This document shows positions 23,266 to 31,289 of a stretch of DNA of 33,321 nucleotides, piece after piece. Numbering within the stretch: position 1 is the first letter of the stretch; the number at the start of each line of letters is the position of its first letter. The DNA is from Holophagaceae bacterium. GTDB taxonomy: Bacteria > Acidobacteriota > Holophagae > Holophagales > Holophagaceae. The translations under genes and the position numbers were made by a program. A model generated the notes under the pieces. It made no database searches. It worked only from the letters and a program-made list of their open reading frames with translations, and was not told the DNA's origin. The stretch spans positions 1-33,321 of the forward strand of contig WRHW01000023.1 in the NCBI GenBank assembly GCA_009783055.1, written 5' to 3'.

Positions 23266-24779
23266 GCAAAAATCATCTGGTGGCTCTAAATGGGTCAGTC
23301 CATCCCCTTGAGGAAATACCTGTACTAGATTTTGAAATTTTTCAGCAGGCAATTTTAGATTCGGCAAAAGATAACAACAAATTGGTATGCCTCACATCTG
23401 ACCAAGGACAACGTGCATTTGCTGTCATGGCAGATCAGACTTCAAAATCGTTTAAAGTTTTCCAAAGCATTTTTCCTGAGACATTTCCATCCCTGACAAC
23501 CAGATTTCTCCAAGCGAACCTGTTTGAGCGAGAAATTGCTGAGCAATGGGGTCTCCAGCCAATTGGCCATCCTTGGTTAAAACCTCTGCGTTTTCATAAG
23601 CAATGGACATCTGATCAATATAGCCTCCCTTGGACATTGGGCGACCCAGGCGCGCAGGACTTCTATAATATTTTTGGCGATGAAATCCACGAGGTTGCTG
23701 TAGGCCCTGTACATGCAGGCATCATCGAACCAGGCCACTTTCGTTTTCAATGCAACGGCGAACAAGTCTTCCATCTGGAAATAGTCCTTGGGTATCAGCA
23801 TCGAGGAATAGAGCGTGCTCTAGTAGGGGGGCCCCACCAGCTGTCATTGAAGATGATGGAGACTGTTTCGGGTGATGCAACAATTGGACATAGTTGGGCT
23901 TATCTAAACCTGTTGGAAGCTCTAGCAGGATTTCAGATCTCTGACCGCTCTTCTGTGATCCGGGCCTTGGCACTAGAATTAGAACGCCTCGCCAACCATG
24001 TAGGCGATTTGGGGGCATTGGCTCAAGATGCGGGCTTTCAACCTACATCTGCCTATTGCGGAAGATTGAGGGGCGATTTTCTTAACCTCACAGCGGAGAT
24101 ATGCGGTAGCAGACTTGGGAGAGACTTGCTTTCCCTTGGCCGGGCAAATTTTGACATCCATCCTGAGTACTCACAAAAAATGCTTAAACAGTTATCTGAA
24201 GTGGAAGTCGATCTTCTTGAATCTATTGAGTTGCTATGGAATACATCCTCTGTCGCATCCCGTCTCGAGGGTGTTGGAATCGTTTCAAAAGAAAATGCTT
24301 TGGAACTCGGAATGGTAGGCCCCGCGGCCAGAGCCTCGGGAGTAGACATAGACGCTAGGCGTGATTTTCCACTCGCCCCCTACGATATTATTCCGTTGCC
24401 TGTAGCACTAGAGGACTCCGGTGATATTTATGCACGTGCAAAAATCAGAGCCACAGAGATAAAAACATCTATCCGATTTGTCCGTTCTGCGTTAAATGCA
24501 ATTCAAAACATGGAATCGTCTACAGTAGCACCAGAAACTGAATATCTACCAAAACTTGCTCCAAACTCGCTTGCAATTAGTGCAGTTGAAGGCTGGAGGG
24601 GCATGATTTTTCATCTGGCGATAACAGATACTAATGGCCATTTTGAGCGATACAAAATTGTCGACCCCTCCTTCTTTAACTGGCAGGGACTCGCCCTGGC
24701 AATGCAGGGTGAAAATATTTCAGACTTCCCCCTCTGCAATAAGAGCTTTAATCTCTCCTACTGCGGATTTGACCTCTAG
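23262..24779 (+). CDS. Ehr-type large subunit (NuoCD/HyfG-like) without NiFe ligands
   Basis: A 505-aa protein with a NuoC-like N-terminal part (about 60-115; FEREIAEQWGLQPIGHPWLKPLRF) and a NuoD/hydrogenase-large-subunit-like remainder (VGPVHAGIIEPGHFRF, LGYQHRGIE). In [NiFe] hydrogenases two CxxC motifs hold the metal centre. Here the first reads ETVSGDATIGHS (Ser203 and Ala206 in place of Cys) and the second DPSFFNW (Ser470 and Asn473). None of the four ligands remains, so it cannot carry a normal NiFe site. The neighbouring fold, including DFPLCNKSFNLSYCGFDL at the C-terminus, is well conserved. This matches Ehr (energy-converting hydrogenase-related) complexes. The substrate is unknown. 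Confidence 0.9.
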   Translation: MSKNHLVALNGSVHPLEEIPVLDFEIFQQAILDSAKDNNKLVCLTSDQGQRAFAVMADQTSKSFKVFQSIFPETFPSLTTRFLQANLFEREIAEQWGLQPIGHPWLKPLRFHKQWTSDQYSLPWTLGDPGAQDFYNIFGDEIHEVAVGPVHAGIIEPGHFRFQCNGEQVFHLEIVLGYQHRGIERALVGGPHQLSLKMMETVSGDATIGHSWAYLNLLEALAGFQISDRSSVIRALALELERLANHVGDLGALAQDAGFQPTSAYCGRLRGDFLNLTAEICGSRLGRDLLSLGRANFDIHPEYSQKMLKQLSEVEVDLLESIELLWNTSSVASRLEGVGIVSKENALELGMVGPAARASGVDIDARRDFPLAPYDIIPLPVALEDSGDIYARAKIRATEIKTSIRFVRSALNAIQNMESSTVAPETEYLPKLAPNSLAISAVEGWRGMIFHLAITDTNGHFERYKIVDPSFFNWQGLALAMQGENISDFPLCNKSFNLSYCGFDL

Positions 24780-24787
24780 AGTTATAA

Positions 24788-25546
24788 ATGCTAAACATCC
24801 TCCTCTCAAGGCTTCGTCAGGGCTACCACACTAATAAATACTCCGTGGAGACCCCTGAATTGCCTCTTAGATTTAGGGGGCTTCCGAGGTTTATTTCCGA
24901 TTTATGCACAAAGGGTTGTGGCAAGTGTATGACTGCGTGCCCAACTAAAGCAATCTCAAAAAGAAAGGGCATCACCTTTGATTTAGGCAAGTGTCTATTC
25001 TGTTCGGCATGTATGGATGTCTGCCCAACACATGCCATAGACTTTAGTCGGGATCACCGACTAGCAACACGGGAAAGAAACAACCTTAAACTCAAGCCTG
25101 ATCACCATTTTGGGTTAGCAGAGCCACTAGAAGGCAACTTGCACAAACTGTTTTCAAAAAGTTTTAGCATTCGCGTTGTTTCTGCAGGAGGATGCAATGG
25201 GTGCGAAGTAGACCTGAACGTACTCCAAACCCTCGCATGGGACATCAACCGGTTTGGCATCGACTTCGTCACCAGCCCCAGACATGCAGATGCAATCTTG
25301 ATAATAGGGCCAATCACGCAAAATATGCAGTTGGCTCTTAAAAAAACCATAGCCGCTACACCAGACCCCAAACTAATTATTGCCCTAGGCACATGTGCAA
25401 TCAGCGGTGGCATTTATGCTGACCACCCCGAACAACGTGGCGGTTGCGATGGCCACAAACTCAATGCAGACCTATACATCCCCGGTTGCCCCCCGCATCC
25501 CCTTACCATACTTGATGGGCTACTCAGGTTGCTGGGAAGAGTATGA
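24788..25546 (+). CDS. Fused ferredoxin-like / NuoB-like small subunit of the Ehr-type complex
   Basis: A 252-aa protein combining two subunits that are separate in E. coli hydrogenase-4 (HyfH and HyfI). Residues 36-85 bind two [4Fe-4S] clusters: Cys40, 44, 47, 51 and Cys69, 72, 75, 79. The first motif has three residues between its first two cysteines instead of two. Residues about 125-252 form the NuoB/hydrogenase small-subunit module, with all four proximal-cluster cysteines kept (CNGC at 136-139, Cys203 in LGTCAISGG, Cys234 in PGCPPHP). An electron path of three clusters toward the large subunit is thus predicted. It is the last gene of the operon, eight bases after the large subunit. Confidence 0.88.
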   Translation: MLNILLSRLRQGYHTNKYSVETPELPLRFRGLPRFISDLCTKGCGKCMTACPTKAISKRKGITFDLGKCLFCSACMDVCPTHAIDFSRDHRLATRERNNLKLKPDHHFGLAEPLEGNLHKLFSKSFSIRVVSAGGCNGCEVDLNVLQTLAWDINRFGIDFVTSPRHADAILIIGPITQNMQLALKKTIAATPDPKLIIALGTCAISGGIYADHPEQRGGCDGHKLNADLYIPGCPPHPLTILDGLLRLLGRV

Positions 25547-25625
25547 TATAGCCGTTTGACTTGTAACAAACAACGCTTTCTGCAAGTAAACGACTTAAAT
25601 AACTCGCAATGTTGAGAGGTGATTT

Positions 25626-28034
25626 TTGACAGCAGAAAAGCCCAGTATAAAATACACTGACTGCCCAAACGAAGAATCGCTAAAAAACAAAGTTGCCCGC
25701 GACTTTTTCAAGCGATTTGACTGCACGGACGTACTGGACAAAATTGACTTTACCGTAAAAACCGGGGAGAACTATTTGCTTTGGGGAGAGGCCAAAGCAT
25801 CCCCGACAGACATACATGCAATGCTGGCACAGCTTGTACTCACCATAGGCAAAGCAAGGACGTTTGACAAATATCTACCCCCTAAATTTCTTGCCTGCTT
25901 CGATTCAGAAAAAATTGCTTTTGTCCAGTACAACGAAATCCAGCACATTTTTTACCAGAGTGACTTCAACTGGAAAGTCACCCCATCAAACCACAAAACA
26001 CCTGAGTTTAAGTTAGTTTACGAGCAGATCAAAAATATCATAGGCATTGTTTTTGATTTTCACAAAGATGCAAATGAGCTTGGTGACTACATCAAAAGCA
26101 ACTTTGGAGTAAACACTGAAACCACAAAGATCAGTATCGACAAAAACAATTTCATTTCAATCTATAGCAAGTGGTGCGAGGCAGTACGGCCAACAATCAA
26201 GATCAACTGGGGCGAAGCAAAAAAAGCCGGCATCATTGACGCAGACTTTTATCTGGCCGACCTGCTTTCAAGCGAGAACCAGACACTGAAAGAAAAGCTG
26301 TTTGTAATCCTCCAAACAGACAGATACAGACTCGACCGCCAGTTAGATGCCTTGGGGCTAGAATCAGCAAAAACGGCTGAATTTAATGACGGCCAAAAAG
26401 CACACAGCCAATTTTGGGTAAAGTATGAACGCCCTCCAGCAGAGGAATACTGGGATTACATAATTGAAAGGCGAGACCTACTCGTGCCCCAAGACATAAG
26501 GGAGCGCAAAGGCTCATTTTTCACCCCCAAAATATGGGTAGAGCTATCGCAAAAATATTTAGCCGATGCGCTTGGAGCCGACTGGCAGGATGAATACTAC
26601 ATCTGGGACTGTGCCGCAGGGACAGGCAACTTGCTTGCTGGACTTACCAACAAGTACAACATTTGGGCATCCACGCTTGACCAAGCTGACGTGGATGTAA
26701 TGAAAGACCGTATAGATAACGGGGCAAACCTGCTTAAAGATCACATTTTCCAGTTTGACTTTTTGAATGATGAGTTTTCAAAATTGCCCTTGCAGTTGCA
26801 GAAAATAATCAACGACACAGAAAAGCGGAAGAGGCTGGTTATCTACATCAACCCGCCATATGCAGAAACTATGTCAAAGGGTGAAAAGCATAAAGCAGGG
26901 CTCCATCAAACGAAAACTAATATTAGATACAGTATTCAGATGGGAAATTGTGCTAACAGGGAAATGTTTATTCAATTTCTAACAAGGATATATTTTGAGA
27001 TACCAAATTGTATAATTGGAACATTTTCTACATTGAAATCCCTTAATGCGCCTCATTTCAACACTTTTCGGCTGTTCTATAAGTCTAAATTGAAATCATT
27101 ATTTGTTGTACCAGCGCACACATTCGATAATGTTAAAGGAAAATTTCCCATAGGATTTCAAATCTGGGATACTGCATATAAAGATTCTTTTTATGAAGCT
27201 ATTGCAGATGTTTATGATGAAAATGGGACATATCTTAAAAAAAAGGCATTTCATTGTTACGATAATTTACAATTCATCAACGAATGGATAATAACTACTA
27301 GAAATCGAGAACATGAAAATAATATCGGGTTTATGGCATGTTTGGGAAATGATTTTCAGCAAACCAATGTCAATTTTATTATGAATCATAAAAATCAAAT
27401 GGCCTCTCCAAGGGGTAGCTGGGTCACTGATAAAAACCTAATTGAAGTTTCCATATACTATTCAGTTAGACATTGCATAGAACCAACATGGCTAAATGAT
27501 CGTGACCAGTTCCTCTACCCTAACAATGGCTGGCAAACCGACTGTCTATTCCAGAACGATTGCCTTTCCTATACTTTGTTTAACAACAACATACAAACCA
27601 AAGAAGGCATAAACTTTTGGATACCCTTCACTGAAAATGAAGTCAATGCCCGAACAAAGTTTGACAGCAGTTTTATGACTGACTTCATCGCGGGAAAAAT
27701 CAAACCTGATCATGAGGAAGCAATGGTGCCAGGATCATTACAAGGAACCAAAAAACCTAACGCTCCTTTGGAATTTTCAGCGAGTGCCAAAACTGTGTTT
27801 GACGCGGGCAGAGAGTTGTGGAAGTATTACCACGCCCAGCCTAATGTCAACGTAAATGCAAGCCTGTATGACATCCGAGAGCATTTCAAGGGACGCAATG
27901 AAAAGGGCAGGATGAATGCCAAAAGCGAAGACGAAAATTTCAATTTGCTCGATTCAAAACTAAGGGATGCCCTAAAAGCCCTCGGCAGAAAGATCGAGCC
28001 TAAGGTGTATGAATACGGCTTCTTGAAGCGATAG
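25626..28034 (+). CDS. Adenine-specific DNA methyltransferase, possibly single-chain restriction-modification enzyme
   Basis: An 802-aa protein with N6-adenine methyltransferase motifs: the AdoMet-binding motif I IWDCAAGTGNLL (about 325-336) and the catalytic motif IV INPPYAE (about 409). The N-terminal 200 residues hold LLWGEAKAS (about 50-58), which could be the ExK part of a PD-(D/E)xK nuclease core, as in type IIG enzymes; this is inference. No separate endonuclease or specificity gene is nearby. The start is TTG, supported by GAGAGGTG five bases upstream; an ATG at 25609 opens a frame that stops after six codons. Base composition drops sharply between about 26,900 and 27,470 and recovers after it, which suggests a mosaic gene. 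It follows the Ehr-like operon by 79 nt but has no evident functional link. Confidence 0.82.
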   Translation: MTAEKPSIKYTDCPNEESLKNKVARDFFKRFDCTDVLDKIDFTVKTGENYLLWGEAKASPTDIHAMLAQLVLTIGKARTFDKYLPPKFLACFDSEKIAFVQYNEIQHIFYQSDFNWKVTPSNHKTPEFKLVYEQIKNIIGIVFDFHKDANELGDYIKSNFGVNTETTKISIDKNNFISIYSKWCEAVRPTIKINWGEAKKAGIIDADFYLADLLSSENQTLKEKLFVILQTDRYRLDRQLDALGLESAKTAEFNDGQKAHSQFWVKYERPPAEEYWDYIIERRDLLVPQDIRERKGSFFTPKIWVELSQKYLADALGADWQDEYYIWDCAAGTGNLLAGLTNKYNIWASTLDQADVDVMKDRIDNGANLLKDHIFQFDFLNDEFSKLPLQLQKIINDTEKRKRLVIYINPPYAETMSKGEKHKAGLHQTKTNIRYSIQMGNCANREMFIQFLTRIYFEIPNCIIGTFSTLKSLNAPHFNTFRLFYKSKLKSLFVVPAHTFDNVKGKFPIGFQIWDTAYKDSFYEAIADVYDENGTYLKKKAFHCYDNLQFINEWIITTRNREHENNIGFMACLGNDFQQTNVNFIMNHKNQMASPRGSWVTDKNLIEVSIYYSVRHCIEPTWLNDRDQFLYPNNGWQTDCLFQNDCLSYTLFNNNIQTKEGINFWIPFTENEVNARTKFDSSFMTDFIAGKIKPDHEEAMVPGSLQGTKKPNAPLEFSASAKTVFDAGRELWKYYHAQPNVNVNASLYDIREHFKGRNEKGRMNAKSEDENFNLLDSKLRDALKALGRKIEPKVYEYGFLKR

Positions 28035-28069
28035 AAAATAGTCACTAGTTATGCCAAATTTATTCTAGC

Positions 28070-28126
28070 CACTCGGCACTTGCCACTGGCCACTATAACA
28101 TGCAATCCCCTGATTGCACATTGGTA
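28070..28126. repeat. Dispersed intergenic palindrome, copy after the methyltransferase gene
   Basis: A CACT-rich leader (28070-28105) matches 822-857 at 29 of 36 positions. TGCAATC-CCCT-GATTGCA (28101-28118), followed by CATTGGTAT, matches the reverse complement of the palindrome at 14601-14628. The element joins both repeat types. It lies between two convergent genes. Confidence 0.6.
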
Positions 28127-28912
28127 TTATCTATTAAAAATCTTCCATACCATAACCCCTGCTAGTACTAATAGCACTAGGGAGTTAAATTTCTTTAGCT
28201 TTACTCCCGATAAACCCGTAGCGACTTTTGCACCGAAGTAGGAACCTAGGTCGAAGCCGAGCACGGCACCCCCTATTGCCCACCAGGGCAACCCCCCTTG
28301 GATTTTGTAATAGATAATAACTCCTGGCAAACCGATAGGCAGAAAGAGGATCAACAAACTTGTAAATTGAGCTTGGTGTTGGGTCATGCGGAACCAAAAT
28401 ATGAGCAGTGGAATCATCACTACTGCGCCACCAAGGCCAGTGAGACCGGAAGTCATACCCCCAATCACCCCAATGGCTATGGCTGGGAGTAAGTTTGATT
28501 TGGCCTCTGGGAGACTTGCGTCTGATATGACATGCTCCTTCCTGAACCAGCCATAGACGGCTATGCAAAGTAGAAAGGTGGTAAAGCCTATCCTCAGGGG
28601 TATTTGAGGAATTTGGTTGGCAATCAGCGAGCCAATGGAAACTCCACATACAAATCCACCTGCTACAGTTGCCACTATTCTAAGATTCCAGCTGAGGTTT
28701 TTCTTTCGATATTGAAAAATACCCGGTAGGCCAATGGGCATGGCCATTATGGCCAGTGTTGCACCCTGAGCACGATGCTGGTCAAATCCGAGCAATAGGG
28801 CAAGTAGGGGAATCATAACAAACCCCCCCCCTACCCCCAGCAACCCGGAGCATAGTCCTCCGGCAGAGCCGGTTACTATCCCAGCAAGTATTTCAAGCAA
28901 CGCTGACCACAT
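28127..28912 (-). CDS. TauE/SafE-family membrane permease
   Basis: A 261-aa integral membrane protein with about eight hydrophobic segments and the internal duplication typical of the family. The glycine-rich motif GLLGVGGGFVMIPLL in the first half is echoed by GLTGLGGAVVMIPLL in the second. Members export sulfite or organosulfonates or act as anion permeases; the substrate cannot be told from the sequence. The ATG at 28912 has GGAGG seven bases upstream. It is divergent from the phosphoesterase-like gene across 139 nt that contain a strong inverted repeat. Confidence 0.9.
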   Translation of the reverse strand: MWSALLEILAGIVTGSAGGLCSGLLGVGGGFVMIPLLALLLGFDQHRAQGATLAIMAMPIGLPGIFQYRKKNLSWNLRIVATVAGGFVCGVSIGSLIANQIPQIPLRIGFTTFLLCIAVYGWFRKEHVISDASLPEAKSNLLPAIAIGVIGGMTSGLTGLGGAVVMIPLLIFWFRMTQHQAQFTSLLILFLPIGLPGVIIYYKIQGGLPWWAIGGAVLGFDLGSYFGAKVATGLSGVKLKKFNSLVLLVLAGVMVWKIFNR

Positions 28913-28976
28913 TCATCATCCTCCAATACATCTATTTGCGCCTTCATTGTCCGCTTATAGCTGGCAAAGCCTGGCA

Positions 28977-29007
28977 TAGTAGTTCGACTAAAAAAGTCGA
29001 ACTGCTA
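28977..29007. promoter_or_regulatory. Inverted repeat in a divergent promoter region (operator candidate)
   Basis: AGTTCGACT (28981-28989) and AGTCGAACT (28995-29003) are perfect inverted arms around five A residues, extended by TAG/CTA with one mismatch. The position between two divergent genes suits a regulator-binding site; a structured leader is the alternative. No regulator gene is adjacent. Confidence 0.4.
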
Positions 29008-29051
29008 TAGAATACTAGCAATTGCCCCAAGACTACTGCTATAGTTGCCAT

Positions 29052-29828
29052 ATGCAGGTGCAATTTGAAGGTTTGATTCTGGATTCTCGGCGAGCAGTTT
29101 TCATCGCCGAACAGGATACTCTGGTCATTTCAGACCTTTTTTTGGGCAATGGTGCGGTGCGCCGCCGAAAAACAGACATGTTGCTCAATAGCCAACACCA
29201 TGACCTCTGGGAGAGGTTACTGAGCCTCTTAAAAGACTATAAGCCAAAGGCCATTGTGCTTTTGGGAGATATTAAGCCAAACCAAGGCAATTTGGATGAG
29301 GATGAGGCGGAAGAACTTCATACCCTCTTCGGCAAGTTGAAAGCCAATGGTCGTCAGATCGTCCAAGTAGTTAGTCATTCCGAGCGATTGGAAGGGCCTT
29401 CTATGGAAGCTATTGGGATAACTCCCGTTGAGCACCACAAGGTTGAGCCTTATTCACTGATGCACCGCCGTAGGATTTTTGTTTATCCCAGGTACGAATC
29501 ACCATCGGGATATTGGATTAATGGCGGGGTGCATCCATTATTTGCTTTGCCTACTCCTGATACTCGGAACGAAGAAGGTTGGCTACGTTACCCGGCTTTT
29601 TTGTATACGGGCTTTGCATTGGTGATGCCTCCCTTTGTTTCTTATGCCCAAGGCTGGGAGGTCATACAAACCGAGCGTCTGCCAAAGCAGGCAAGGGCTT
29701 GGGGAGTTTTGTGTGACAGAATTAAAGAATTGGATATTGGCCTCCTGCCTTCGCCTCCTGAAGCCCTCCGCCAAATAGCTAGGCATATCAACAAAAACAA
29801 ATCTAAGCAAGGGACTGAGGAAGAATGA
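29052..29828 (+). CDS. PdeM-like metallophosphoesterase-fold protein with degraded metal site
   Basis: About 258 aa, resembling the PdeM (ligase-associated DNA damage response) branch of calcineurin-like phosphoesterases. VFIAEQDTLVISDLFLG corresponds to the family start and KAIVLLGDIKP to the second motif. Several ligands are altered: DxH reads DLF, GNHD reads VSHS and GHxH reads GGVH. The aspartate of GD and one histidine in each of the last two motifs remain. Normal two-metal catalysis is therefore doubtful. The ATG at 29052 (MQVQFEGL) fits family starts better than the TTG at 29022. The helicase, ligase and exonuclease partners of true PdeM are absent. It converges on hflX. Confidence 0.65.
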   Translation: MQVQFEGLILDSRRAVFIAEQDTLVISDLFLGNGAVRRRKTDMLLNSQHHDLWERLLSLLKDYKPKAIVLLGDIKPNQGNLDEDEAEELHTLFGKLKANGRQIVQVVSHSERLEGPSMEAIGITPVEHHKVEPYSLMHRRRIFVYPRYESPSGYWINGGVHPLFALPTPDTRNEEGWLRYPAFLYTGFALVMPPFVSYAQGWEVIQTERLPKQARAWGVLCDRIKELDIGLLPSPPEALRQIARHINKNKSKQGTEEE

Positions 29829-29861
29829 GTCGCATCTTCCCCAAATTTTATTCCTTTTTTT

Positions 29862-31031
29862 TTACAACTCCCACCACTCAAGCTCTCTGGGTTTAGGAGG
29901 GCCAGGGATCAATTCCGTCAGCCAGCTTCTGACTTCATCGACACTTGTTTTGTCTAGAGCAGAAATTATCGCCGCATTTGGATAGCGTCGTTGCAAGTCT
30001 AGGCGTTTCGGACGGGTTAGGCGGTCCGCTTGGTTGAGTACCAGTAGGCGGGGATGATCCCTGCATCCTATTTCTTTAAGAGTTGCTCCCACCACCTTTA
30101 GGTGCTCGTCCAACTCAGGATGGGCGGCATCCGTGACTACTAATAGAGCGTTGGCCGCCCTGACCTCTCCAAGCGTAGACCTAAAGGCCGCAACTAATTG
30201 ATGGGGCAATTTCCTGATAAAGCCAACTGTGTCGGATATAAGTGCATGTTTTGGCATTCCAGTGGATTCATCGTTTCCCAGCCAAGCCTTTCGGGTAGTT
30301 GTATCAAGGGTGGCAAAGAGCATATTTTTCGGCTCGCCCTCTCCAGTTAAGGCACGGAGGAGTGTTGTCTTTCCAGCATTGGTATATCCAACAAGGGAAA
30401 CTCTGGGCAAGTCTGGCAACCTACCCCCCCGCTGGGTTTGGTGTATTCGCTCTAAGTGTTCCAATTCCTGTTTTAGTTGTTTTATCCTCAACCTAGTCAT
30501 TCTTCGATCCACTTCGATTTGCTTTTCGCCTGGCCCTCCCCTGATGCCCACTCCGCCCACCTGTCTTTCCAGATGTGTCCAAGCCCCCTTCAGGCGAGGC
30601 AATTCGTACTCATATCGAGCAAGCTCAACCTGTGCCCTAGCCTCCCTCGTTTGGGCGCGTTGCTCAAATATTGTTAAAATCAGACCTGTGCGATCCATTG
30701 CAACCAAGCCAGTAATTTTTTCGATATTTCTTACCTGACCTCCGGACAATTCATCATCACAAATCAAGTGCGATGCCCCAAGATTCCTTGCATCATCCAG
30801 CACTGCCCGCAATTGTCCGCTACCATAATAGGTTCTGGGGTCAATGAGTGTCCTGCGTAGCCTATGGTTGCCGACAGGTAGCATGTTGCATGAGCGCGCC
30901 AGCTCTTCTAATTCCAATAGGTGGTCTTGTATTATCCCAGCATCATCAGCAGGGCCTTGCCGTGCCAGCAAGATACACTTAAGTTCAACCAATGTTGAAA
31001 GTCCTCCAAAAATCAATTTATCGCCTTGCAA
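29862..31031 (-). CDS. hflX: HflX-family ribosome-associated GTPase
   Basis: Up to 389 aa. In this family HflX binds the 50S subunit and can split stalled or stress-inactivated ribosomes. The N-terminal HflX domain (about 18-150; IDPRTYYGSGQL, DDELSGGQVRNIE) and linker (GPGEKQIEVDRR) precede the GTPase domain. There G1 is GYTNAGKT (215-222), G3 is DTVGF and the G4 position reads NQAD where NKxD is usual. The C-terminal extension is short (ends PRELEWWEL). The frame opens with TTG at 31031 without a clear ribosome-binding site. A GGAGG about 25 nt inside hints that translation may begin at one of the TTG codons near residues 13-15, so the first residues are uncertain. Confidence 0.92.
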   Translation of the reverse strand: MQGDKLIFGGLSTLVELKCILLARQGPADDAGIIQDHLLELEELARSCNMLPVGNHRLRRTLIDPRTYYGSGQLRAVLDDARNLGASHLICDDELSGGQVRNIEKITGLVAMDRTGLILTIFEQRAQTREARAQVELARYEYELPRLKGAWTHLERQVGGVGIRGGPGEKQIEVDRRMTRLRIKQLKQELEHLERIHQTQRGGRLPDLPRVSLVGYTNAGKTTLLRALTGEGEPKNMLFATLDTTTRKAWLGNDESTGMPKHALISDTVGFIRKLPHQLVAAFRSTLGEVRAANALLVVTDAAHPELDEHLKVVGATLKEIGCRDHPRLLVLNQADRLTRPKRLDLQRRYPNAAIISALDKTSVDEVRSWLTELIPGPPKPRELEWWEL

Positions 31032-31203
31032 ACAGTTTAGGAGTGTATAACAATCCCATCCATATCAGTCTAATACTATCGGTTGTATAACCACGCTATT
31101 ATTGTGCCTCCATTTGCTCATTATCTCTTTTTCTGAAGCCATTTCAACAAGTACCTTACTTGAAAGCTATATTTATTAAACTGAAGTTTCCAAGATGCCC
31201 TTT

Positions 31204-31230
31204 TAGCCCGACTTTGACAACTGGGGGGTA
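31204..31230 (+). repeat. IS terminal inverted repeat, left
   Basis: Begins TAGCCCGACTTTGACAACT and pairs with 33208-33234 at 20 of 27 positions. It lies 52 nt past the transposase stop codon. Confidence 0.65.
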
Positions 31231-31273
31231 GCAGAGTACGTAAGTTATTGAAAACACTAGACAGAGTAATGAA

Positions 31274-31289
31274 AGGTTTCCACTACAAA
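31274..31289 (+). repeat. Direct repeat overlapping the transposase stop
   Basis: AGGTTTCCACTACAAA is identical to 33113-33128, and a downstream CAACTCTGCCT also recurs. This copy encodes the last codons and stop of the transposase; the other lies upstream of its start. Confidence 0.75.

Noticed and set aside
23262-24779. Active [NiFe] hydrogenase large subunit
   Set aside because: All four metal-ligand cysteines are replaced (Ser203, Ala206, Ser470, Asn473), and no hydrogenase maturation genes are in the window.
18315-25546. Respiratory complex I (nuo) operon
   Set aside because: Subunit set and order are those of hydrogenase-4/Ehr. The NuoE, F, G, A and J genes are missing, and the small subunit has the hydrogenase-type CxxC instead of the adjacent cysteine pair of NuoB.
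28185-28649. 154-codon frame inside the TauE/SafE gene
   Set aside because: Same strand, different frame within a well-supported permease gene; no domain and no start signal.
30229-30738. 169-codon antisense frame over hflX
   Set aside because: It is opposite the conserved GTPase domain, and its Ser/Cys-rich translation is typical of a shadow frame.
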